A stretch of DNA of 64,000 nt from Candidatus Polarisedimenticolaceae bacterium (GTDB taxonomy: Bacteria > Acidobacteriota > Polarisedimenticolia > Polarisedimenticolales > DASRJG01): positions 417,054 to 481,053 of the forward strand of contig DASUCV010000018.1 of the NCBI GenBank assembly GCA_036275915.1. The letters run 5' to 3'. Numbering within the stretch: the stretch's first letter is position 1; the number at the start of each line of letters is the position of its first letter. A model generated the notes under the pieces. It was not told the origin of the DNA and ran no database searches. It saw nothing but the letters and a program-made list of their open reading frames with translations. The translations under genes were made by a program, and so were the position numbers. Below are positions 54,661-64,000 of the stretch, one piece after another.

Positions 54661-55459
54661 TGACAAGCGCCGCGGTCAGGATCGTGTCGGTCTTCTCGAA
54701 GGTGTAGATCACGTCGGGAAAGCCCGCCGCCGAAATCGGCTTCGTCGGGGGCTCGTTCTGGTAGATCACCGTGTAGCTGAACTTGAGCGCCAGCCACTCG
54801 TTCATCGAGGCCGTGATCGCGGTGATCGAGTTCGCGCGCCAGGCGCTCGTCGTGTCGAGGTTCTCGACGGCGTTCAAGTCTTCCGTGAGCTTCGATTTCT
54901 CGCCGAACTTGAATTCGTAGTTCACCGTCCCTCGGAGCGCGGCGTAGTCGGTCGAGTCGGTGAACACGGGCTCCTCGTGCGTGCCGTCGAACCCGATCTC
55001 CCCCTTGAGCAGGTGGCGGGGACTCTTGATGAAGGTGTAACCGATGCCGCCGCTGACGAGATAGCGCTGGTCGATGCCGGCGAACACGTTCCGGTACCAG
55101 CCCGCACCGACGTACCAGTAGAGCCGGTCGGTGATGTTGCGGCTGTACTTCGCGCCGAAGACGTAGTTCTCGGCCGTCACCGTGGTCGTGTCCGTGACCA
55201 CCAGGACGCCGCCGACGTTTTCGATGTCGCGGTTGCGGCTCTCGGTACGCAGCGCGGCGAGGTCACACGTGAACTCGGCCTTCGTCCAGGTGTACTTGAA
55301 CTTGTTCGAGAGGGCGAAGTTCGTGCCCTCGGAGTTGCCGCTCGTCATGACGAGGCCGAACTCGGCGGCATCGGACCACGGCTTCTTCGGCGCCTCCTCG
55401 GCGCGGACGAAGGTGACGGCGAGCAGACCACAGGCGAGCGGAATGAGCATCGATCGCAT
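54650..55459 (-). CDS. DUF481 family outer-membrane protein
   Basis: A 269-residue protein with a signal peptide of about 20 residues (MRSMLIPLACGLLAVTFVRA). Alternating aromatic strands then build a beta-barrel (GLVMTSGNSEGTNFALSNKF, LYWYVGAGWYRNVF, LVSGGIGYTFIKSPRHLLKG) and it ends in an aromatic residue (ALVINF). DUF481 proteins are YdiY-like salt- or acid-induced outer-membrane proteins of unclear function. ATG 55459 follows GAGGGGGAA. It lies 11 bases downstream of carB. Confidence 0.87.
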   Translation of the reverse strand: MRSMLIPLACGLLAVTFVRAEEAPKKPWSDAAEFGLVMTSGNSEGTNFALSNKFKYTWTKAEFTCDLAALRTESRNRDIENVGGVLVVTDTTTVTAENYVFGAKYSRNITDRLYWYVGAGWYRNVFAGIDQRYLVSGGIGYTFIKSPRHLLKGEIGFDGTHEEPVFTDSTDYAALRGTVNYEFKFGEKSKLTEDLNAVENLDTTSAWRANSITAITASMNEWLALKFSYTVIYQNEPPTKPISAAGFPDVIYTFEKTDTILTAALVINF

Positions 55460-55470
55460 CGAATTCCCCC

Positions 55471-58686
<3,216 letters not shown>

Positions 58687-58696
58687 GGCTTCACCC

Positions 58697-58726
58697 AAAA
58701 AAAAGAGGGAGCGCCGCCGCTCCCTC
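58697..58726 (-). terminator. Intrinsic terminator after rplQ, next to the carB start
   Basis: On the minus strand GAGGGAGCG and CGCTCCCTC form a nine-base GC-rich stem around a four-base loop, followed by eight T residues (58704-58697). It ends the alpha/spc ribosomal transcript 27 bases past the rplQ stop. The carB GTG (58686) follows the T-tract by only ten bases, so carB either depends on read-through or uses a promoter inside rplQ or the stem. Confidence 0.9.
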
Positions 58727-58752
58727 GGGATTTTGCCACGGGGTCATCGGCG

Positions 58753-59331
58753 TCACGACCCCGATTTCCCCACCTTGCGGGTCGCGGCGGAGGACTTCGC
58801 CTTCCCCTTCGACTCCGTCTTGGGCTTCGCCGCGCTCTTGGTACGGGCGCCCTTCTTCGGAGCCGCGTCGTCCTTCGCAGGCTTGGCGGCCTTCTCCGGC
58901 CGCTCCTTCTTCGCCTTCGCGGGCTTCGCCTTGGCTTCGGCCGGAGCGGCTTCCTTCTCCGCGGCCTTCGCCGTCTCGGCGTCGACGAGCTCGATGAGCG
59001 CCATCTCGGCGTTGTCGCCGCGACGCGGACCGAGCTTCACGATCCGCGTGTAGCCTCCCGGGCGCTGCGCGAACCGCGACGAGATCGTGTCGAACATCTT
59101 CGAGACGACCTCCGCATCGTGGATGTCCCGCAGGACGAGACGCCGCGCGTGGAGGGTCTCGCGCTTCGACAGCGTGATGAGCTTCTCGGCGAACGGCCGG
59201 AGCTCCTTCGCCTTCATGAGGGTCGTCCGGATCCGCTCGTGCCGGAAGAGCTCCGTCGAGAGGTTCCGGAGCACCGCCACCCGGTGCATCGCGGTGCGGC
59301 CGAGCTTGCGGCCCGCGACTCTGTGTTTCAT
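58753..59331 (-). CDS. rplQ: 50S ribosomal protein L17 with Ala/Lys-rich extension
   Basis: A 192-residue protein; the first about 120 residues are a normal L17 ([49 protein letters not shown]). The last about 70 residues are Ala, Lys, Glu and Pro rich ([20 protein letters not shown]), an extension not needed for folding and variable among bacteria. It is the last gene of the alpha operon before the terminator. Confidence 0.97.
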   Translation of the reverse strand: MKHRVAGRKLGRTAMHRVAVLRNLSTELFRHERIRTTLMKAKELRPFAEKLITLSKRETLHARRLVLRDIHDAEVVSKMFDTISSRFAQRPGGYTRIVKLGPRRGDNAEMALIELVDAETAKAAEKEAAPAEAKAKPAKAKKERPEKAAKPAKDDAAPKKGARTKSAAKPKTESKGKAKSSAATRKVGKSGS

Positions 59332-59353
59332 CGCACGATCTCCGTTCCCCGGA

Positions 59354-60334
59354 CTAGGTGCGCGCCTTGATCTTCCGGGCGTCGATGTTCATGCCGAGCG
59401 AGAGGCCCATCTCGGCGAGGATGTCCTTGATCTCGTTGAGCGACTTGCGCCCGAAGTTCTTGGTCTTGAGCATCTCCGCCTCGGTCTTCGTCACGAGGTC
59501 GTAGATCGTCTTGATGTTGGCGTTCTTGAGGCAGTTGTACGAGCGGACCGACAGCTCGAGCTCGTCGACGGAACGGTTGAGCTGCTCGAGGACGCGCTCG
59601 TCCTCGGTCGACGGGAAGTCGAGGACCTCTTCCGACGACTCCTCGAAGTTGATGAAGATCGTCATGTGGTCCTTGAGGATCTTCGCGGAGATGGCGACGG
59701 CGTCCTGCGGGGTGACGGCGCCGTTGGTCCACACCTCGAGGGTGAGCCGGTCGTAGTCGGTCTTCTGGCCGAGCCGGGCGTCCTCGACGATGAAGTTGAC
59801 CTTGCGCACCGGCGAGTGGATCGAGTCGACCGGGATGTAGCCGATCCCGAGGTCGTCGTCGAAGTTACGGTCGGCCGAAACGTACCCGCGGCCCTTCCGG
59901 AGGCGCATCTCCATCGAGAGCTTGCCCTCTTCCGACAGCGTCGCGATGACCGCCTCGGGGTCGAGGATCTCCACGTTCGCGCCGGCCTGGATGTCCCCCG
60001 CCTTGACCGTCTTCGGCCCGACGGCATGGAGGACGAGCGTCTCCGCGTGGTCCGAATGGCAGCGGAACGGGATCTGCTTCAGGTTGAGGATGATGTCCGT
60101 CGTGTCCTCGACGACGCCGGGGACCGACGAGAACTCGTGGAGCACGCCGTCGATCCTGACCGCCGTGATCGCGGCCCCCTCCACCGAGGAGAGGAGGATG
60201 CGGCGCAGGGCGTTGCCGATCGTCGTGCCGAACCCGCGCTCGAACGGCTGGGCCGAGAACCGCCCGAACGTGTTGGTCAGCGTCTCCCGCTCGACCTCGA
60301 GGCGCTTGGGCCTCTGAAAACCCTTCCAGAGCAT
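59354..60334 (-). CDS. rpoA: RNA polymerase alpha subunit
   Basis: A 326-residue subunit. The N-terminal dimerisation domain has [20 protein letters not shown], the central part has [15 protein letters not shown], and the C-terminal domain has [17 protein letters not shown] and [19 protein letters not shown], which contact UP elements and activators. ATG 60334 has GGAGGTGG upstream; an upstream in-frame codon at 60367 was rejected because it gives a non-homologous 11-residue extension. Confidence 0.98.
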   Translation of the reverse strand: MLWKGFQRPKRLEVERETLTNTFGRFSAQPFERGFGTTIGNALRRILLSSVEGAAITAVRIDGVLHEFSSVPGVVEDTTDIILNLKQIPFRCHSDHAETLVLHAVGPKTVKAGDIQAGANVEILDPEAVIATLSEEGKLSMEMRLRKGRGYVSADRNFDDDLGIGYIPVDSIHSPVRKVNFIVEDARLGQKTDYDRLTLEVWTNGAVTPQDAVAISAKILKDHMTIFINFEESSEEVLDFPSTEDERVLEQLNRSVDELELSVRSYNCLKNANIKTIYDLVTKTEAEMLKTKNFGRKSLNEIKDILAEMGLSLGMNIDARKIKART

Positions 60335-60371
60335 GTCCACCTCCACGGGGCCCGAGGGGCCCCGCACGCGT

Positions 60372-60998
60372 CTACTTCGAGTACAGCTCGACGATGAGCT
60401 GCTCCTGGATCGGGAGGACGATGTCCTCCCGGTTCGGCAGCTGCTTGACCGTTCCCTGGAACCGGTCGGCGTCGAGATCGAGCCACGCCGGGACGCCGCG
60501 TCCCTTCGCGGTGTCCAGCGAGATCTTGATGAGATCGTTGTTGCGCGAGTCTTCTTTGAGCGAGATGACCGCCCCCGCCTTCACGAGCGACGACGGGACG
60601 TCGACCTTGCGGCCGTTCACGCGGATGTGGCCGTGGGCGACGAGCTGCCGGGCCGCGGCGCGCGAGAACGCGAAGCCGAGGCGGTAGACGACGTTGTCCA
60701 GCCGGCACTCGAGCATCTGGAGCAGGTTCGAACCGGTGATCCCCTTCGCGCTGGAGGCCTTCGCGAAGTAGTTCCGGAACTGCCGCTCGAGCACCCCGTA
60801 GATCCGCTTGACCTTCTGCTTCTCGCGCAGCTGGATCCCGTAGCCCTGGATCTTCGTGCGGCGGCGTCCGTGCTGGCCGGGAGCGTAGCCCCGCCTCTCG
60901 AACGCGCACTTCTCCTTGAAGCAGCGGTCGCCCTTGAGGAACAGCTTCATCCCCTCGCGGCGGCACAGCCTGCAGACCGATTCGGTATGTCTGGCCAC
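60372..60998 (-). CDS. rpsD: 30S ribosomal protein S4
   Basis: A 208-residue S4 with four cysteines ([12 protein letters not shown] and DRCFKEKC) that make the zinc-binding form, GYAPGQHG, and the S4 RNA-binding domain [19 protein letters not shown] with [15 protein letters not shown]4 starts 30S assembly and often represses the alpha operon. The start is a GTG at 60998. Confidence 0.98.
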   Translation of the reverse strand: MARHTESVCRLCRREGMKLFLKGDRCFKEKCAFERRGYAPGQHGRRRTKIQGYGIQLREKQKVKRIYGVLERQFRNYFAKASSAKGITGSNLLQMLECRLDNVVYRLGFAFSRAAARQLVAHGHIRVNGRKVDVPSSLVKAGAVISLKEDSRNNDLIKISLDTAKGRGVPAWLDLDADRFQGTVKQLPNREDIVLPIQEQLIVELYSK

Positions 60999-61014
60999 GG
61001 TGTCTCCCTCTTCC

Positions 61015-61416
61015 TCAGACTCGGCGCCGCTTCGGCGGCCGGCAACCGTTGTGCGGGATCGGCGTCACGTCCTTGATCGACTTGACGTCCATCCCCGCGG
61101 TCTGGAGCGCGCGGATCGAAGATTCCCGCCCCGCGCCCGGCCCCTTGACGCGAACGTCGAGCGAGCGGACCCCGTGCTCCTTCGCCGCGTTCCCCGCCGC
61201 CTGGGCCGCCATCTGCGCGGCGAACGGCGTGCCCTTGCGCGAGCCCTTGAAGGCCTGCACGCCCGCGGACGACCACGACAGAACGTTCCCTCGCGGGTCG
61301 GTGATCGTCACGATCGTGTTGTTGAACGACGCGTGGATGTGCGCGACCCCGTGGGGGACGTTCTTCTTTTCTTTCTTTCCGCCCTTCTTGCCGGGCGCCT
61401 TCGCTGCTTTCGCCAT
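61015..61416 (-). CDS. rpsK: 30S ribosomal protein S11
   Basis: A 133-residue S11 with a Lys-rich start, [50 protein letters not shown] and the usual [11 protein letters not shown] end. It forms the platform of the 30S subunit. It lies between rpsM and rpsD in standard order. Confidence 0.98.
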   Translation of the reverse strand: MAKAAKAPGKKGGKKEKKNVPHGVAHIHASFNNTIVTITDPRGNVLSWSSAGVQAFKGSRKGTPFAAQMAAQAAGNAAKEHGVRSLDVRVKGPGAGRESSIRALQTAGMDVKSIKDVTPIPHNGCRPPKRRRV

Positions 61417-61422
61417 CGATCC

Positions 61423-61809
61423 TTACCCCTTCTTCCCGACGGTCTTCTTCTTGCCGGCGATCGCGCGACGCGGGCCGCGGCGCGTTCTCGCGTTCGTGTG
61501 CGTGCGCTGGCCGCGCGCCGGCAGGTTGCGCCGGTGACGCATGCCGCGGTACGAGCCGATCTCGATCAGCCGCTTGATGTCGAGGCCGACGCTCTTCCGG
61601 AGGTCCCCTTCGACGCGGCCCTCCTGGTTGATGACGCGCGTGATCCTCAAGACCTCGTCTTCCGAGAGGTCCTTCACCCTCACGCTCACCTTGACTCCGG
61701 CCTTGTCCAAGATCATGAGCGCGCGACTGCGCCCGATCCCGTAGATGTACGTGAGGCCGATCTCGACCCTCTTGGAGGGCGGCAGGTCCACACCCGCGAT
61801 ACGTGCCAC
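61423..61809 (-). CDS. rpsM: 30S ribosomal protein S13
   Basis: A 128-residue S13 with [34 protein letters not shown] and the basic C-terminus [20 protein letters not shown]. It contacts the P-site tRNA and the 50S subunit. The start is a GTG (61809). Confidence 0.98.
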   Translation of the reverse strand: MARIAGVDLPPSKRVEIGLTYIYGIGRSRALMILDKAGVKVSVRVKDLSEDEVLRITRVINQEGRVEGDLRKSVGLDIKRLIEIGSYRGMRHRRNLPARGQRTHTNARTRRGPRRAIAGKKKTVGKKG

Positions 61810-61819
61810 GGAATCCTCC

Positions 61820-61933
61820 TCAGCCCTGGCGCTGCTTGTGCTTCGGGTTGTCGCAGACGACCCGCACGACCCGCTTGCGTTTCACGATCTTGCACTTGTC
61901 GCAGATTTTCTTCACCGACGTCCGGACCTTCAT
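61820..61933 (-). CDS. rpmJ: 50S ribosomal protein L36
   Basis: A 37-residue protein, [20 protein letters not shown] followed by [16 protein letters not shown]. The zinc ligands CxxC, C and H are all kept, so this is the zinc-binding (C+) form. It sits between infA and rpsM as in most bacteria. ATG 61933. Confidence 0.97.
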   Translation of the reverse strand: MKVRTSVKKICDKCKIVKRKRVVRVVCDNPKHKQRQG

Positions 61934-61949
61934 CGCTTCCTCTCCCCCG

Positions 61950-62168
61950 TCACTTGTACCGGTAGACGATCCGGCCCCGGGTCAGGTCGTACGGGGACAG
62001 CTCGACGAGCACGCGATCCCCGGGGAGGATCCGGATGAAGTGCTTCCGCATCTTCCCCGAGATGTGGGCCAGCACACGGTGCTTGTTCTCGAGCTCGACG
62101 CGGAACATCGCGTTCGGCAGCGGCTCGACCACCGTGGCTTCCACCTGGATCGCCTCTTCCTTCGACAT
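61950..62168 (-). CDS. infA: Translation initiation factor IF-1
   Basis: A 72-residue OB-fold protein with [37 protein letters not shown]-like core (here [20 protein letters not shown]) and [16 protein letters not shown]. It blocks the A site during initiation. ATG 62168 has GAGGAGA upstream; a longer frame to 62288 lies inside map. Confidence 0.98.
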   Translation of the reverse strand: MSKEEAIQVEATVVEPLPNAMFRVELENKHRVLAHISGKMRKHFIRILPGDRVLVELSPYDLTRGRIVYRYK

Positions 62169-62176
62169 TCGTCTCC

Positions 62177-62968
62177 TCAGGCCGCCACGGCGATCGGATC
62201 GCCGAGGACGCGCGGCCCCCGCTCCATGATCGCAACCGACAGCTCGAAGTGAGCCGACAGGCTGCCGTCCTTCGTCCGCGCCGTCCAACCGTCATCGGCG
62301 GACAGCACGACCTCCGGCCCTCCCGCGTTCACCATCGGCTCGATGGCGAGGACCATCCCCGGAGCCAGGCGCACGCCGTGGCCGGGCTGGCCGAAGTTCG
62401 GGATCTGCGGCTCCTCGTGCAGGCTCGAGCCGATCCCGTGGCCGACGAACTCGCGCACCACGGAGAACCCGGCGGCCTCGACGTGCGACTGCACCGCATG
62501 GCCGATGTCCGACACGCGGTTACCCGGCCGCGCCTCCGCGACCGCGAGCCGGAGGGCCTCGCGGGTCACGTCGAGGAGGCGCTGGGCCTCCGTGTCGATG
62601 GCGCCGACCGCGAACGTCTCGGCTGCGTCGCCGTAGTAGCCCTTGTAGAGGATCCCCAGATCGACCGAGAGGATGTCCCCCTCGTTCAGGATCGTCGCCG
62701 CCCGCGGCACGCCGTGGACGATCTCATCGTTGACCGAGGCGCAGATCGTGCCCGGGAAGTCCCTGCCGTCGTTCCGGTGCGGGTACCCCTTGAACGCGGC
62801 GATCCCGTTCGCGGCGGCGATCCGCTCGGCGGCGAACGCGTCGACCTCGAGGGTCGAGATCCCCGGCCGCACGATTCCACGGAGGTCCGTGAGGATCGCG
62901 CGAATGATCCGGTTCGCCTCGTCCATGAGGGCGATCTCGCCGGCGGACTTCAAGGTGGTGCGCGTCAT
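62177..62968 (-). CDS. map: Methionine aminopeptidase, type I
   Basis: A 263-residue metalloprotease with [20 protein letters not shown], the metal Asp in [21 protein letters not shown], the His in [19 protein letters not shown] and the Glu in VLAIEPMVN. It removes the initiator Met. The ATG overlaps the adk stop (ATGA). Confidence 0.97.
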   Translation of the reverse strand: MTRTTLKSAGEIALMDEANRIIRAILTDLRGIVRPGISTLEVDAFAAERIAAANGIAAFKGYPHRNDGRDFPGTICASVNDEIVHGVPRAATILNEGDILSVDLGILYKGYYGDAAETFAVGAIDTEAQRLLDVTREALRLAVAEARPGNRVSDIGHAVQSHVEAAGFSVVREFVGHGIGSSLHEEPQIPNFGQPGHGVRLAPGMVLAIEPMVNAGGPEVVLSADDGWTARTKDGSLSAHFELSVAIMERGPRVLGDPIAVAA

Positions 62969-63621
62969 GCCGGCTGCGTCCGTCCTAGCCCGGCCTTGAG
63001 GCGGACGCCCACCTCGGCGACGTCGCCGAGGCCGTCGACCTCCGCAAGGAGACCCTTCGTCCGGTAGGCCGCGGCCACCGGGATCGTCTGGGTCGCGTAG
63101 ATGTTGAGTCGCTCGCGGATCACGTCTTCCGTATCGTCCTTTCGCTGCACGAGCGCGGACCCGCAGTTGTCGCAGATCCCGGCCGCCTTCGGCGGCCGGC
63201 TCTCCAGGTGGAAGACCGAGCCGCATTTCGGGCACGAGCGGCGCCCCGAGAGGCGCCGCACGATCTCCGATTCCGGGACCGTCAGAATGAGCACACGATC
63301 CAGCGGACGGCCGAGCCGGTCGAGGACGGAGTCCAAGATCGTCACCTGCGGCAGCGTCCGCGGAAAACCGTCGAGCACGAACCCTCGCGCGGCGTCGTGA
63401 CGGGCGAGACGCTCGGCGATCAGATCGCCCATGAGCTCGTCCGGCACGAGATGGCCGCTCTCCACGAAATCCTTGACCTTTTTGCCCAGCGGGGACCCCT
63501 CGTTCATCGAGGCCCGGAGGATGTCCCCCGTGGACACGTGCGGCACGCCCAGCAGCGATTTGAGCGCGGCCGCCTGAGTCCCCTTCCCGACGCCGGGCGG
63601 GCCCATCAAGACGACATTCAT
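62965..63621 (-). CDS. adk: Adenylate kinase
   Basis: A 218-residue kinase with the P-loop MNVVLMGPPGVGKGTQAAAL, STGDILRASMNEGSPLG, FVLDGFPRTLPQ and a LID zinc site (CPKCGSVF and CDNCGSA). It balances AMP, ADP and ATP. ATG 63621 is about 50 bases after the secY stop; a TGC-TAGCAT sequence lies about 18 bases upstream and may be a weak internal promoter. Confidence 0.97.
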   Translation of the reverse strand: MNVVLMGPPGVGKGTQAAALKSLLGVPHVSTGDILRASMNEGSPLGKKVKDFVESGHLVPDELMGDLIAERLARHDAARGFVLDGFPRTLPQVTILDSVLDRLGRPLDRVLILTVPESEIVRRLSGRRSCPKCGSVFHLESRPPKAAGICDNCGSALVQRKDDTEDVIRERLNIYATQTIPVAAAYRTKGLLAEVDGLGDVAEVGVRLKAGLGRTQPA

Positions 63622-63672
63622 CGCCGCAAACCGCTCATGCTAGCAGACCCTTTTCCGCATTCCCACACGGCG

Positions 63673-64000
63673 TCAGCTCCTGCGGCCCTTCATCCTGGTC
63701 CCCTTCATGAACCCCTCGTAGTGCCGCATGATCAGCTGCGACTCGATCTGCTGGACGGTGTCCATCGCCACGCCGACGACGATGAGGAGCGAGGTGCCGC
63801 CGAAGAAGAACTTGACGTTCAGCCCCTCGGTCAAGAACCGGGGCAGGATCGCGTCCAGGGTCGGCCCGATCCACGGGAGCTGCTGGACCTGGAGGCCGCT
63901 GATCAGGAGGACCGGCAGGACGGAGATCGCCGCCAGGTAGACGGCGCCCCCGAAGGTGAGCCGGGTCAGGATCGCGTCGATGTACTCGGCCGTCCTCTTG
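63673..64000 (-). CDS. secY: Protein translocase subunit SecY, C-terminal fragment
   Basis: The last 108 residues of SecY; the rest lies beyond the right edge. It shows the final membrane segments ([38 protein letters not shown]) and the conserved end [17 protein letters not shown] followed by a basic tail. SecY is the channel of the Sec translocon. The gene order secY-adk-map-infA-rpmJ-rpsM is the standard spc/alpha order. Confidence 0.97.
   Translation of the reverse strand, partial: KRTAEYIDAILTRLTFGGAVYLAAISVLPVLLISGLQVQQLPWIGPTLDAILPRFLTEGLNVKFFFGGTSLLIVVGVAMDTVQQIESQLIMRHYEGFMKGTRMKGRRS

Noticed and set aside
58687-58698. TTG start for carB at 58698
   Set aside because: It falls in the T-tract of the rplQ terminator and has no ribosome-binding site; GTG 58686 keeps all conserved sequence.

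Overview
What it is: a 64 kb, very GC-rich, gene-dense bacterial chromosome segment with an almost entirely housekeeping gene set. It carries lipid A and heptose genes (waaA, lpxK, lpxL, gmhB, split hldA/hldC), LolA and outer-membrane-type proteins, so the cell is a diderm making LPS. The mix of PyrR, class 1B PyrD/PyrK, an RpoH-type sigma factor, many exported TPR, HEAT and FG-GAP proteins and split heptose genes fits an Acidobacteriota-like lineage. That placement is inference; a deltaproteobacterial or myxobacterial relative is the main alternative. No rRNA, CRISPR array, IS element, prophage or origin was seen. No stretch over 300 bases lacks a gene; the longest gaps are 13676-13935 and 40562-40789. 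Layout, 1-15.8 kb (minus strand): the 5' end of a lipoate ligase-like gene and a degenerate response regulator, then the translation and secretion block ffh-rpsP-khpA-rimM-trmD-rplS with a large TPR gene at its end. Upstream of that block lie ribD-ribE-ribBA, ftsY, a TPR lipoprotein, an RpoH-like sigma factor, an M23 peptidase, purC and a lipid kinase. 15.8-22.6 kb: pyrimidine divergon, pyrR-pyrB-pyrC (minus) back to back with pyrK-pyrD-pyrF (plus), the latter followed by a metallo-beta-lactamase and an unknown gene. The pyrR leader holds a near-consensus PyrR-binding hairpin that pairs with the ribosome-binding site. 22.6-40.6 kb: smc, polyprenyl synthase, lolA, a TPR gene, a DUF4870-like gene, mutS, a STAS/anti-sigma pair, fabH, two secreted FG-GAP proteins, comM and a LysM lytic transglycosylase. 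A seven-base tandem repeat fills the lolA/TPR divergent promoter region. 40.6-49.4 kb: recA, tRNA-Phe, a small membrane protein, then a lexA-pabB-pabC operon (minus) ending in a likely 49-residue membrane protein. An exported HEAT-repeat protein diverges from lexA and an HD-GYP protein converges on it. The recA and lexA promoters share a 14-base block over the -10 box. 49.4-54.7 kb (plus): a tightly overlapped LPS operon, waaA-lpxK-lpxL-gmhB-hldA-hldC. 54.7-64 kb (minus): a DUF481 outer-membrane protein, carB, and the end of the spc/alpha ribosomal region, secY(partial)-adk-map-infA-rpmJ-rpsM-rpsK-rpsD-rpoA-rplQ. The only clear intrinsic terminator in the window lies between rplQ and carB. I did not find a large unknown system. 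The strongest leads are regulatory (PyrR hairpin, recA/lexA block, heptamer repeat, very short leaders) plus one unusual protein architecture, an enhancer-binding-protein relative without its ATPase core.
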